DNA from: Nitrobacter sp035546855
Lineage (GTDB): Bacteria; Pseudomonadota; Alphaproteobacteria; Rhizobiales; Xanthobacteraceae
Length of the DNA stretch: 64,000 bases
Assembly: GCA_035546855.1 (NCBI GenBank)
Contig: DASZVY010000033.1
Location: forward strand, 1 to 64,000
Direction: 5' to 3'
The position numbers and the translations under genes were made by a program. Position 1 is the first letter of the stretch, and each line of letters opens with the position of its first letter. Positions 16,813 to 25,186 of this stretch are shown here, piece by piece. The notes under the pieces were generated by a model. That model searched no databases, was not told the origin of the DNA, and saw nothing but the letters and a program-made list of their open reading frames with translations.

Positions 16813-16955
16813 CAGATGATCCTCCCGATCCGTTTATCGGATGCTCACATACCCTTTGCCGCCAACGCAAGGGCCTTCGGCGCTTTCACCTGTTGCCAAA
16901 CGACGGTGCGGCCGATAACCAACGTTCCCACCTCAAGGGATCGTGCAAGACGCCG

Positions 16956-17834
16956 ATGAACCGCGCCCCATCCAAGCCGAGAGCCGCATTGTGGATGGCC
17001 GGTTGGCTGACGCTGATGCTGATCGTGGCGGTCGCCGGGCGCGAAACGACTCGCGAATTGAATGTGTTTCAGATCATGGAGCTTCGCTCCGTGATCGGCT
17101 TTGCCATGCTCTATCCGCTGATCCGCATGAACGGCGGATTTGCGGCAATGCGAACGGCGCGCCCGCTGCAGCACATCGGCCGCAACCTCGTGCATTACGG
17201 CGCGCAGCTCGGATGGTTCTATGCGCTGACGCTGATTCCGCTGGCTCAGGTGGTATCGATCGAGTTCACGATGCCGATCTGGACTGCGATCCTTGCCGCC
17301 AGCTTCCTGGGCGAGCGCATGACGATCTGGAAGAACTGCGCGATCGCGCTCGGCCTGATCGGGGTGATGGTCATCGTTCGCCCGGCGACCGGCGAGATCA
17401 ATCCGGGGCAATTGATCGCGCTCGGCGCCGCCGTGGGATTTGGCGTATCGATCGCCATGGTGAAATCACTGACACGGACCGAAAGCACCCTTGCGATTCT
17501 GTTCTGGATGCTGGTGGTGCAATCGGCGGCCGGGTTCTTTCCGTCGATCTATGTCTGGCACACGCCGTCGTTATACATCTGGGGCTGGATTGTCGTGATC
17601 GCGTTCTGCGGAACGTTCTCCCACTACTGCATGGCCCGTGCGATGCTGTATGCCGACGCCACCGTGGTCGTGCCGATGGATTTTCTGCGGGTGCCGCTGA
17701 CCGCCGTGGCGGGCTGGCTGATTTATGGCGAGCGGCTGGATATCTACACCGTCCTCGGCGCCACCCTCATCCTCACAGGCAACCTTTTAAACCTGAAAAG
17801 CCCGGCGCCGGCGCCCGCGCGCGTTGCAACCTGA
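16956..17834 (+). CDS. EamA/DMT-family transporter
   Basis: A 292-aa membrane protein with ten predicted transmembrane helices in two EamA repeats; the second repeat begins near LIALGAAVGFGVSIAM. Such proteins export metabolites or amino acids; the substrate is unknown. ATG 16956 is used; the longer frame begins with TTG at 16893 and adds a polar stretch. It is divergent from ridA and convergent with the brnA-like gene. Confidence 0.88.
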   Translation: MNRAPSKPRAALWMAGWLTLMLIVAVAGRETTRELNVFQIMELRSVIGFAMLYPLIRMNGGFAAMRTARPLQHIGRNLVHYGAQLGWFYALTLIPLAQVVSIEFTMPIWTAILAASFLGERMTIWKNCAIALGLIGVMVIVRPATGEINPGQLIALGAAVGFGVSIAMVKSLTRTESTLAILFWMLVVQSAAGFFPSIYVWHTPSLYIWGWIVVIAFCGTFSHYCMARAMLYADATVVVPMDFLRVPLTAVAGWLIYGERLDIYTVLGATLILTGNLLNLKSPAPAPARVAT

Positions 17835-17841
17835 AAGCTCC

Positions 17842-18081
17842 CTATTTTCCGGCCGCTTTCCGCAGGGCTTCGTTGATGCGATCCTGCCAGCCGGGACCGC
17901 CCTCCTGGAAAAACTCCAATACGTCCTGATCGATCCGCAGCGTCACCTGCTCGCGAATGCCCGGTACGGCGACCGTCTTCGCGGGCGCTTCGGCCACCTT
18001 TTTTGTCACCTGCTTGAACGCAGCCTCCGCTTCGGTGCGGGCGTCGTTCAGCGTTCGTGGGCGGCGCGGCGGCTCAGCCAT
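17842..18081 (-). CDS. BrnA-family antitoxin-like protein, orphan
   Basis: A 79-aa protein with a disordered basic N-terminus and a C-terminal ribbon-helix-helix-like segment, VTLRIDQDVLEFFQEGGPG followed by WQDRINEALRKA, typical of the BrnA_antitoxin family that binds the BrnT RNase. No BrnT gene adjoins it. It starts 24 bp after the cysK stop on the same strand and is probably co-transcribed. It may be a solitary DNA-binding regulator. ATG 18081 is chosen, since the longer start at 18108 lies inside cysK. Confidence 0.75.
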   Translation of the reverse strand: MAEPPRRPRTLNDARTEAEAAFKQVTKKVAEAPAKTVAVPGIREQVTLRIDQDVLEFFQEGGPGWQDRINEALRKAAGK

Positions 18082-18104
18082 GGCGCAATATCCTTTCCAC
18101 GCGT

Positions 18105-19082
18105 TCAAATGCCGTCGAACAACACGGTCGACAGATAGCGCTCCGCAAAGGACGGGACGATGGCGAGAATCGTCTTGCCGGCGCTTTCCGGACGCCTGCC
18201 GATCTCGAGCGCTGCCGCGATGGCCGCGCCCGACGAAATGCCGCCGGCGATTCCTTCTGCGCGTGCCATCGCTCGCGACGTCTCAATGGCGGTCGCGCTG
18301 TTGATCTTGACAATTTCGTCGATCACCGACCGGTCCAACACGTCCGGAACGAACCCGGCGCCGATGCCCTGGATCTTGTGCGGGGAATGCTGTCCTCCAG
18401 AAAGTACCGGACTCTCCTCCGGTTCGACCGCGACCACACGCAACGATGGCTTGCGGGGCTTCAGCACCTGTCCCACCCCGGTGATGGTGCCGCCGGTGCC
18501 GACGCCGGCGACAAAGACGTCAATGTTGCCGCCCGTATCGTTCCAGATTTCCTCGGCGGTGGTGCGGCGGTGCACCTCAGGATTGGCGAGATTCTTGAAT
18601 TGCTGCGGCATGACGGAATTGGGCGTTGTCCGCAACAACTCTTCGGCCATCGCGATGGAGCCCTTCATGCCCTGCGCCGCCGGCGTCAAGACGATTTCCG
18701 CGCCGAGATAGGCCAGCATCCTGCGGCGTTCGATGGACATCGATTCCGGCATCACGAGTTTCAGCCGGTAGCCGCGCGACGCCGCGACGAACGCCAACGC
18801 AATGCCCGTGTTCCCCGACGTCGGTTCGATCAGCACCGTATCCGCATCGATGATGCCGGCCTTTTCCATGGCGGCGATTATGGCCGCGCCGATGCGATCC
18901 TTCACGCTCGCGGCAGGGCTGAGATATTCGAGTTTGGCCAGGATTGTCGCAGTCACTCCGTGCTGCTGCGGCAATCTTCGCAGCCGCACAATCGGCGTAT
19001 CACCGATCGCATCGACGACACTGTCGAACACCTGGCCACGGCCTGGACGACGTCCGTTATTCATAGCTGGAGAGATATTCAT
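18105..19082 (-). CDS. cysK: Cysteine synthase A (O-acetylserine sulfhydrylase)
   Basis: A 325-aa PLP enzyme of fold type II that makes cysteine from O-acetylserine and sulfide. The PLP lysine lies in SPAASVKDRIG, the substrate loop is EPTSGNTGIALAF, the phosphate loop is GTGGTITGVG, and a C-terminal GGISSGAA is present. Length fits CysK. Two starts are open (19082 and 19064) and neither has a strong ribosome site. Confidence 0.93.
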   Translation of the reverse strand: MNISPAMNNGRRPGRGQVFDSVVDAIGDTPIVRLRRLPQQHGVTATILAKLEYLSPAASVKDRIGAAIIAAMEKAGIIDADTVLIEPTSGNTGIALAFVAASRGYRLKLVMPESMSIERRRMLAYLGAEIVLTPAAQGMKGSIAMAEELLRTTPNSVMPQQFKNLANPEVHRRTTAEEIWNDTGGNIDVFVAGVGTGGTITGVGQVLKPRKPSLRVVAVEPEESPVLSGGQHSPHKIQGIGAGFVPDVLDRSVIDEIVKINSATAIETSRAMARAEGIAGGISSGAAIAAALEIGRRPESAGKTILAIVPSFAERYLSTVLFDGI

Positions 19083-19284
19083 GATGGCTCTGGTCCCGAA
19101 AGCGCAGAAGACAAATCGTCGCGTCAGTTAGTGTCAGCGCGGCGCTGCGCGCAAGTCTCGATTGGCCGGCGACAATTCGCTGCATCGCAATACCGTGATA
19201 TCCTAAAACAAACGCATTTGTGTTGCGACATCGTCAAATATTGCAGTGTATGCTGTTCGTACCTCAGACAACGAGGAGGTCACG

Positions 19285-19500
19285 ATGCCAGCAATCGCTG
19301 AAATCATGTCAACAGACGCACCTCGTTCGGCTCCGCACGGAACCGATTTTCCGACGTGCCCGGTTTGCGCTGACTCGATGATTGCGGCCGAAGCGTCGGC
19401 GTTCATCTCCGACAGTGTTGTCGGCCATCTCTGGACCTGCGACACCTGCGGTTACGGGTTCGTGACGAAACATCCGGTGCGGCACGTTTCCTGTAACTAG
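19285..19500 (+). CDS. Small CxxC zinc-ribbon-like protein
   Basis: A 71-aa protein with two CxxC knuckles (CPVC at residues 25-28 and CDTC at 52-55) about 24 residues apart, a zinc-ribbon layout. The start ATG 19285 has GAGGAGG 6 nt upstream. Function unknown; perhaps a small DNA- or protein-binding zinc protein. It is divergent from cysK, with about 200 bp of promoter DNA between them. Confidence 0.75.
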   Translation: MPAIAEIMSTDAPRSAPHGTDFPTCPVCADSMIAAEASAFISDSVVGHLWTCDTCGYGFVTKHPVRHVSCN

Positions 19501-19531
19501 AGGTTTATGATCAGCGTGAACTCGTCGGCAG

Positions 19532-20056
19532 CTATGGCACGCCATTGACGGTCGGTCGTCTGAAACCCATAGCCATCCACGCACCAAGCAATTTCAGCAT
19601 GAATTTTCCGGAACGGCCGGGATAATTTGCCATGTCGTCGGGCAAGATCACTCCCTCGGGCCGGTCGGCGGTCATCATTCTCAGGGTGGCCGGCGGAATG
19701 TCGTCAGGAAGGCGGCCGCGATAAATCGTGAGCCAATGCCCCTTGGTGAAATCGAGAAACATGGCGGTGTTACAGCAACGCGCGTACATTCGCCTCGTCG
19801 GCGAGCCTGGTTCCAGCCGGCGTTCCTCAAGGAGATCACCGCCCTTGACGCAGCGGACGCGATCCTTGCGATAGAGAACGTAATCCGTGCCGCCGTCCTC
19901 ACCCAAAACGGAATCCGCATCCGGCTCCGCCTGATGCTTTCGACCCGCCTCCTGGCAACTCGCGCAATAGCAGATGCCGCGCAGGATCGGAGGGCCTGCA
20001 ACTTCGAGTTGGAGTCGCCCGCAACGGCAAGCCACCGAAATGCGCTCATTCGTCAT
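19532..20056 (-). CDS. GFA-like zinc protein (CENP-V/GFA family-like)
   Basis: A 174-aa protein with a pattern like glutathione-dependent formaldehyde-activating enzyme: CRCG near the N-terminus (C10, C12), CYCASC (C29, C31, C34) and a later ARCCNT. These cysteines likely bind two zinc ions. It is longer than the classical GFA domain and the substrate is unknown. It starts 17 bp after tgt ends and is probably the last gene of the queA-tgt run. Confidence 0.75.
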   Translation of the reverse strand: MTNERISVACRCGRLQLEVAGPPILRGICYCASCQEAGRKHQAEPDADSVLGEDGGTDYVLYRKDRVRCVKGGDLLEERRLEPGSPTRRMYARCCNTAMFLDFTKGHWLTIYRGRLPDDIPPATLRMMTADRPEGVILPDDMANYPGRSGKFMLKLLGAWMAMGFRRPTVNGVP

Positions 20057-20072
20057 TCCGTGTCACCCTTGC

Positions 20073-21206
20073 TCAGCGCGGCGCGATGTCGCCGCGCGCC
20101 CAGTCCGCGCGCACCTGCTCTCTGAGCTGATGAAACCGGCCTTCGGCGATCGCCGTACGCGCGGCCGCCATCAAGCCCTGATAGTAGGCGATGTTGATCT
20201 CGGACAAGAGCATCGCGCCCAGCGTCTCGCCCGATCGCACGAGATGGTGAAGATAAGCGCGCGAGCAGGTTCGGGTTGCCGGCCACGAACTCTCCTCGTC
20301 CAATGGACGGGGATCGTCGGCGTGGCGCGCATTCCGCAAGTTAATCTGGCCGAATCGCGTGAAGGCCATGCCGTGACGTCCGTTCCGCGTCGGCATCACG
20401 CAGTCGAACATATCGATGCCCCGCGCGACGGCTTCGACGAGATCATCCGGCGTTCCGACGCCCATCAGGTAGCGCGGCCGTTCCAGCGGCAGCAGCGGCG
20501 CCGTCTCCTCGATCATTGCCAGCATCACGGCCTGCGGCTCGCCGACCGCGAGACCGCCGATCGCGTAGCCGTGAAAGCCGACTTCGGTCAACGCTCGCGC
20601 GCTGGCGTGACGCATCTGCGGTACGTCACCACCCTGCACGATCCCAAACAGCATGTGACCCGGCGGCGCATCCTCGAACGCGCGCTTGCTGCGCTCGGCC
20701 CACCGCAGCGACAATTGCATGGCCCGTTCGATATCCGCGCGCTCCGCAGGAAGCCGCACGCATTCATCGAGCTGCATCGCGATGTCGGACCCGAGCGCGC
20801 GCTGCACCTCGATCGCCCGCTCCGGCGTCAGGACGATCGCCGCACCATCGATGTGCGAGCGAAATGTCACGCCGTTTTCCCTGACCTTGCGAAGCTGCGC
20901 CAGCGACATCACCTGGAATCCGCCTGAATCGGTCAACATCGGCCCGTTCCAGCCGGTAAAGGCCTGCAAGCCGCCGAGCCGGGCCACCCTTTCCGCGCCA
21001 GGGCGCAGCATCAGGTGATAAGTGTTGCCGAGCACGATCTCCGAGCCCGCATCGCGAACGTCGCGCCAATGCATGCCTTTCATCGCGCCGAGCGTGCCGA
21101 CCGGCATGAAGGCGGGCGTCCTGACTTGCCCGTGCGGGGTGGTCAGGATGCCGGCGCGCGCCTGACCATCGCGGGCGCGAAGTTCGAAGTGATTGGCGAC
21201 CGTCAT
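20073..21206 (-). CDS. tgt: tRNA-guanine transglycosylase
   Basis: A 377-aa enzyme that exchanges guanine-34 for preQ1 in tRNA-Asp, -Asn, -His and -Tyr, the step before QueA. Catalytic-site features are present: TDSGGFQ (D93), QLDECV (D147), GIVQGG, YAIGGLAVGE and FDCVMPTRNGRHG (D268). The C-terminal zinc site is lost: aligned with Z. mobilis Tgt, ligands C318, C320, C323 and H349 are S306, W308, T311 and I337, while SRAYLHHL after them is conserved. Its start overlaps the queA stop by 4 bp (ATGA-type), showing translational coupling. Confidence 0.95.
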   Translation of the reverse strand: MTVANHFELRARDGQARAGILTTPHGQVRTPAFMPVGTLGAMKGMHWRDVRDAGSEIVLGNTYHLMLRPGAERVARLGGLQAFTGWNGPMLTDSGGFQVMSLAQLRKVRENGVTFRSHIDGAAIVLTPERAIEVQRALGSDIAMQLDECVRLPAERADIERAMQLSLRWAERSKRAFEDAPPGHMLFGIVQGGDVPQMRHASARALTEVGFHGYAIGGLAVGEPQAVMLAMIEETAPLLPLERPRYLMGVGTPDDLVEAVARGIDMFDCVMPTRNGRHGMAFTRFGQINLRNARHADDPRPLDEESSWPATRTCSRAYLHHLVRSGETLGAMLLSEINIAYYQGLMAAARTAIAEGRFHQLREQVRADWARGDIAPR

Positions 21207-22294
21207 GACGTCGGCTTGTCCGGGAACAGTAGGCTCGCGTCGCCGTAGGAATAGAACCGATAGCCGTCAATGATGGCATGCGCGTAAGCCTGCTTCATGG
21301 TCTCAAGGCCGCTGAAGGCCGCAACCAGCATGAACAGTGTGGACCGCGGCAGATGAAAATTCGTCATCAGAAGATCGACGCCGCGAAAGCGATAACCGGG
21401 CGTGATGAAGATGTCGGTCTCGCCAGTAAATGGCACGATCCTGCCGCCGGTGTCCGCCGCGCTTTCCAATAGCCGCAGCGAGGTGGTGCCAACGGCGAGG
21501 ATCCGTCCACCCTTCGCACGCGCCGCGTTCAGGGCGTCTGCGGTTTCCGCCGAGATCGTTCCCCATTCCGAATGCATGCGGTGTGCGGCGGTGTCCTCGA
21601 CCTTGACCGGCAGGAAGGTTCCGGCGCCGACGTGCAGGGTCAGTCGATGAAAGCCGATGCCTCGCGCGCGCAACGAGGCCTCAAGCTCGGGCGTGAAGTG
21701 GAGCCCCGCCGTCGGCGCCGCGACTGCTCCCTCGTTGACCGCGAATATGGTCTGATAGTCGGCCTCGTCCCGCTCGTCGGGCGCGCGCCGCGAGGCGATG
21801 TAGGGCGGCAGCGGCGGCGCGCCGAGATCGGCAATCGCCTGATCGAGCGTCGGGCCGTGAAATGTGAATGCAAAAGTGACTTCGCCGTCCTCCCCCTTGC
21901 GCTCTACCTGCGCATCGAGGTGGCCGAGAAAACACACCCGGCCCTCGTTGCCGAAGCGAACGACGTCTCCCTCGGCGAGTTTTTTGGCCGGCTTGACCAG
22001 CGCATTCCAGCGCGATCCGTCCAGCCGCTTGATCAGCGTCGCTTCGATTTTCGGCTCTGTCTCCCGTCCGATGCGGCGGCCGGACAACTGCGCGGCGATG
22101 ACCTTGGTATCGTTGACCACGATCTGATCGCCCGCGCGGAGCCAATCCGGCAGCTCGCGCACGCGCGCATCCCGAAGCCCGCGTCCCGGCTGCACGACCA
22201 GCATTCGCGCGGAGTCGCGCGGGCTTGCGGGGCGCAGCGCGATGCTTTCGGGAGGCAGTTCAAAATCAAACAGATCGGTGCGCATGGTCTTCAT
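21203..22294 (-). CDS. queA: S-adenosylmethionine:tRNA ribosyltransferase-isomerase
   Basis: A 363-aa enzyme that transfers the ribosyl part of SAM to preQ1-tRNA to make epoxyqueuosine. Family motifs: MRTDLFDFELPPESIALRP at the N-terminus, APTAGLHFT in the middle and TNFHLPRSTLFML with YSYGDASLL at the end. The family consensus makes MRTDLF (22285) a good start; an ATG three codons earlier is also open. It is coupled to tgt by a 4-bp overlap. Confidence 0.95.
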   Translation of the reverse strand: MKTMRTDLFDFELPPESIALRPASPRDSARMLVVQPGRGLRDARVRELPDWLRAGDQIVVNDTKVIAAQLSGRRIGRETEPKIEATLIKRLDGSRWNALVKPAKKLAEGDVVRFGNEGRVCFLGHLDAQVERKGEDGEVTFAFTFHGPTLDQAIADLGAPPLPPYIASRRAPDERDEADYQTIFAVNEGAVAAPTAGLHFTPELEASLRARGIGFHRLTLHVGAGTFLPVKVEDTAAHRMHSEWGTISAETADALNAARAKGGRILAVGTTSLRLLESAADTGGRIVPFTGETDIFITPGYRFRGVDLLMTNFHLPRSTLFMLVAAFSGLETMKQAYAHAIIDGYRFYSYGDASLLFPDKPTS

Positions 22295-22393
22295 CGATGT
22301 GACGGCTTTGACCCGTCACTGAACCTGCCGGCCACAAACGTCAATGGCCGGAACACGTCCGGCCATTGCTTGGGGCACGTCGAAAGTCGACAA

Positions 22394-22858
22394 TCAGGCG
22401 GCGTCGGCCGCCATCCTCGCCTTGACGATCTTGTCCGGGTTCTGCACCGGCTCGCCACGCTTGATCTTGTCGACGTTTTCCATGCCGTCCGTCACCTTGC
22501 CCCAGACGGTGTATTGCTTGTCGAGGAAACGAGCGTCATCGAAGCAGATGAAGAACTGGCTGTCGCCGGAATCGGGATTTGCGGCCCGCGCCATGGAGGC
22601 GGTGCCGCGGACGTGCGGCTCATTATTGAATTCCGCTTTGAGCTTCTTGCCAGAGCCGCCGGTTCCGGTTCCCTGGGGACACCCGGTCTGCGCCATGAAG
22701 CCGTCGATCACGCGATGAAAGACGATGCCGTCGTAAAATCCTTCCCGCACGAGTTCCTTGATGCGCGCGACATGGTTCGGCGCAAGATCCGGCCGCATTT
22801 CGATGGTCACCGGGCCCTGGGTGGTTTCGAGGATCAGGGTATTTTCGTTGTCACTCAT
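22394..22858 (-). CDS. Cyclophilin-type peptidyl-prolyl isomerase, cytoplasmic
   Basis: A 154-aa cyclophilin without a signal peptide. Catalytic Arg in VFHRVIDGFMAQTG and substrate-pocket residues in DSGDSQFFI are present. Its ATG overlaps the stop of the TonB-like gene by 4 bp, so the two are co-translated. Together with the secreted paralogue at 23279 it gives the cell a cytoplasmic and a periplasmic copy. Confidence 0.93.
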   Translation of the reverse strand: MSDNENTLILETTQGPVTIEMRPDLAPNHVARIKELVREGFYDGIVFHRVIDGFMAQTGCPQGTGTGGSGKKLKAEFNNEPHVRGTASMARAANPDSGDSQFFICFDDARFLDKQYTVWGKVTDGMENVDKIKRGEPVQNPDKIVKARMAADAA

Positions 22859-23271
22859 GCTCTTTTCTCACTTGGTTTGTGTTGAATTCGTCGATCGTCG
22901 AATCGGATTGTCAGCGGGCGGCCCGCAATCGCATTCCCCATGCCATTGACAAATGGCATCGGAACGCAGCGCTGCAATGCCTGCATTACCGCCGTCCGAT
23001 AGATGATGCGCTCATCGTCGTTCGCACTTCGCGTCTCGTAGGTGATGCGCGGGTGCCCCAGGATGGCGCCGTCGCGCGTGAACGTCACCATGACGGTGAT
23101 CTGCATGCCGGGATTTCCAAGCGGCAGGCTCGGCCGCTGCCAGCAACTCATCAGCCGCGCAAACATCTGGTCCAGGTTCGCCACGCGGTCGTGCTGCGCC
23201 AGGGCGCGGCCGGATCCCGGACAGCCGGCGCCACCGAGACAGATCGCCGCGATGACCGCCAGCCGACGCAT
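22855..23271 (-). CDS. Periplasmic TonB/TolA C-terminal-like small protein
   Basis: A 138-aa protein with an N-terminal signal sequence (RRLAVIAAICLGGAG) and a domain that fits the TolA/TonB C-terminal fold seen in rhizobial hypotheticals: VMVTFTRDGAILGHPRITYE, then YRTAVMQALQRCVPMPF, a basic end and no Pro-rich spacer. It sits between two cyclophilin genes, 7 bp after one and overlapping the other. A link to periplasmic folding is inferred from context only. Confidence 0.75.
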   Translation of the reverse strand: MRRLAVIAAICLGGAGCPGSGRALAQHDRVANLDQMFARLMSCWQRPSLPLGNPGMQITVMVTFTRDGAILGHPRITYETRSANDDERIIYRTAVMQALQRCVPMPFVNGMGNAIAGRPLTIRFDDRRIQHKPSEKRA

Positions 23272-23278
23272 GGGCGTC

Positions 23279-23836
23279 TCACTTCATATCCGAGGCGACC
23301 TGGACCTTGACCATCTTGTCGGGGTCCGTGACGGTGCCGCTGGCCGAGCCGGGAGGCGCCTTCTTCAGCTTGTCCACCACATCCATGCCCGAAACGACGT
23401 TGCCGACCACGGTGTATTTGCCGTTCAGGAACGAAGCATCGGCGAAGCAGATGAAGAACTGCGAATTCGCCGAGTCCGGGCTCGACGCGCGCGCCATGCC
23501 GACGACGCCGCGTGTGAACGGCACGTTGGAGAACTCGGCTTTCAGGTTGGGATATTTCGACCCGCCCGTCCCGTTGAAGTTCTGGCCGTCGCCGGTCTGG
23601 GCCATGAAGCCCGCCATCACCCGATGAAACGGCACGTTGTTGTAGAAGCCGTCGCGCGCGAGCTGCTTGATGCGCTCGGCATGCTTCGGCGCAAGGTCGG
23701 GCCGCAACTGGATGACGATGCGGCCTTTGGTCGTGTCGATGACAATGGCATTCTGCTTGTCGAGCTTCGCCGGAAGCGGTTGCGCGAACGCGGGAGCCGC
23801 ACAGATCAGCGCGAGGATCAGGCCGAGGATTCTCAT
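23279..23836 (-). CDS. Secreted cyclophilin-type peptidyl-prolyl isomerase
   Basis: A 185-aa cyclophilin with a signal peptide (MRILGLILALICAAPAFAQ). Active-site segments PFHRVMAGFMAQTG and DSANSQFFI are intact. ATG 23836 is chosen as the start of the signal; the frame is open further upstream but encodes only shadow of the neighbouring DNA. It acts in the periplasm on envelope proteins. It is 40 bp downstream of coaD on the same strand. Confidence 0.93.
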   Translation of the reverse strand: MRILGLILALICAAPAFAQPLPAKLDKQNAIVIDTTKGRIVIQLRPDLAPKHAERIKQLARDGFYNNVPFHRVMAGFMAQTGDGQNFNGTGGSKYPNLKAEFSNVPFTRGVVGMARASSPDSANSQFFICFADASFLNGKYTVVGNVVSGMDVVDKLKKAPPGSASGTVTDPDKMVKVQVASDMK

Positions 23837-23876
23837 CGTTAAAACTCCGGATATCAGGAGGACAAAGGCCGGGACG

Positions 23877-24374
23877 TCAGCCTGCGAATTTGGTCTTGAG
23901 GCTGGCCGCAACCGTTGCCGGAACGAAGGCGGAGACGTCGCCGCCCATCGCTGCGATCTGGCGCACCAGTGTGGCGGTGATCGGGCGGACATCGACCGAT
24001 GCCGGAACGAAAACGGTATGAATATCGGGCGCCATGGTCTCGTTCATGCCGGCGATCTGCATCTCGTAATCGAGATCGGTGCCGTCGCGCAGGCCGCGGA
24101 TCATCAGGGTCGCGCCGGCTTTCTGCGCGGCCGTAATGGTCAGGTCGGCATAGGTCGTGCAGTCGAACGCGCAACCGGCCGCGGCGGCGACCGGCGCGAA
24201 AACCGCCTGCACCATGTCCAGACGCTCCTCGGTCGTGAACAAGGGCTTCTTCCCCGGGTGCACGCCGATCGCAACGATCAGGCGATCACAGAGCATGACG
24301 GCGTGGCGAACCACGTCGAGGTGACCGTTTGTGACGGGGTCAAACGACCCCGGATAAAGCGCGATGCGAGACAT
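23877..24374 (-). CDS. coaD: Phosphopantetheine adenylyltransferase
   Basis: A 165-aa nucleotidyltransferase that makes dephospho-CoA from 4'-phosphopantetheine and ATP. ALYPGSFDPVTNGHLDVV (from residue 5) holds the HxGH-type motif (here NGHLD), and RGLRDGTDLDYE is the second signature. Length equals that of the family (about 160 aa), which fixes ATG 24374 as the start. Confidence 0.96.
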   Translation of the reverse strand: MSRIALYPGSFDPVTNGHLDVVRHAVMLCDRLIVAIGVHPGKKPLFTTEERLDMVQAVFAPVAAAAGCAFDCTTYADLTITAAQKAGATLMIRGLRDGTDLDYEMQIAGMNETMAPDIHTVFVPASVDVRPITATLVRQIAAMGGDVSAFVPATVAASLKTKFAG

Positions 24375-24629
24375 AGCCTCGTCTAGCGCGCCCGTCGGGA
24401 GCCCGCAAGCCGAGCAGGTTCCCGCCGGTTCGGTCATTCGACAGGAATATTTTTCGCCCGCCGCCCAGAACCAAAGGCCGTGTCTGAGCGTCATGTGGTC
24501 ATGTCAGTGACAGACCTGAAATCATTGCCATTTTCCGCCGATCATTTCGCTCGGTCGGAGCACACGAAACAATTCACCTGGCCGACGAAACCACTTTGGG
24601 CCTTCGGCGAAGACGTCCTGAAACCGGGC

Positions 24630-24683
24630 CCGGATATCAGTTCTCTCAAGAAACTGCCGGATATCAGTTCTCTCAAGAAACTG
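24630..24683. repeat. 27-bp tandem duplication in a 5' leader
   Basis: A 27-bp unit starting CCGGATATCAG and ending AAGAAACTG occurs twice without interruption (24630-24656, 24657-24683). It lies in the 354-bp gene-free stretch 24375-24728, about 45 bp before the start of the small secreted protein gene. Its ACTTGAGA-like inner part offers no obvious stem. Nothing else was recognised in this stretch. Confidence 0.9.
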
Positions 24684-24728
24684 AACGATTCACCGGGTCT
24701 CGAAGGGCCCAACAGACAGGAAAACGTC

Positions 24729-24983
24729 ATGATCAAGGCTCTTTCAGCAGTTGCCCTTGCTGCGTTCGTCGCCGCCGCTCTGACCATCCTTCCGGGGTTC
24801 GCTCCCAAGGTAGAAGCCAGCACCCCCGTTCCGCTCGCCAAGGCGGACCGTCTCGATATCCGCCCGATCGGTCGCGATTGCTCCCAACAGGCGTGGCCGA
24901 ACTTCGAAGCGTCCTGCCTGCGGGCCTCGGGGACCAAGGCTCACGTTCAACAAGCCCGGCTGGTCACGGCCCCGCGCCGCTGA
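24729..24983 (+). CDS. Small secreted conserved hypothetical protein
   Basis: An 84-aa protein with a signal peptide (MIKALSAVALAAFVAAA..., cleavage near VEAS) and a short mature part reading RPIGRDCSQQAWPNFEASCLR, with two cysteines likely bridged. ATG 24729 follows AGGAAA at 7 nt. The frame is open upstream through the tandem 27-bp repeat, but that part lacks a start with a ribosome site. It resembles a small family common in Bradyrhizobium; function unknown. Confidence 0.8.
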   Translation: MIKALSAVALAAFVAAALTILPGFAPKVEASTPVPLAKADRLDIRPIGRDCSQQAWPNFEASCLRASGTKAHVQQARLVTAPRR

Positions 24984-25019
24984 CACTGCCGCCCATCCAT
25001 CTACCCCAGTACCTCCAGG

Positions 25020-25051
25020 AAAAGCCGCCTGTATGCCCACAGGCGGCTTTT
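25020..25051 (+). terminator. Rho-independent terminator of the 24729 gene
   Basis: AAAAGCCGCCTGT (25020-25032) and ACAGGCGGCTTTT (25039-25051) form a perfect 13-bp stem with a 6-nt loop, ending in a T-run. Confidence 0.85.
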
Positions 25052-25186
25052 GCACGCCACGCGCCGGACAGTCCGCTCCGCGGCAAATCCCGTAGCATTT
25101 TTTAAGACCACGACGCAGACTGCGCCTGACGCGGCGTGCGGCAGCCTCGATGTCGAACGAACGCATGACGGATTTGGGAGACCTCA

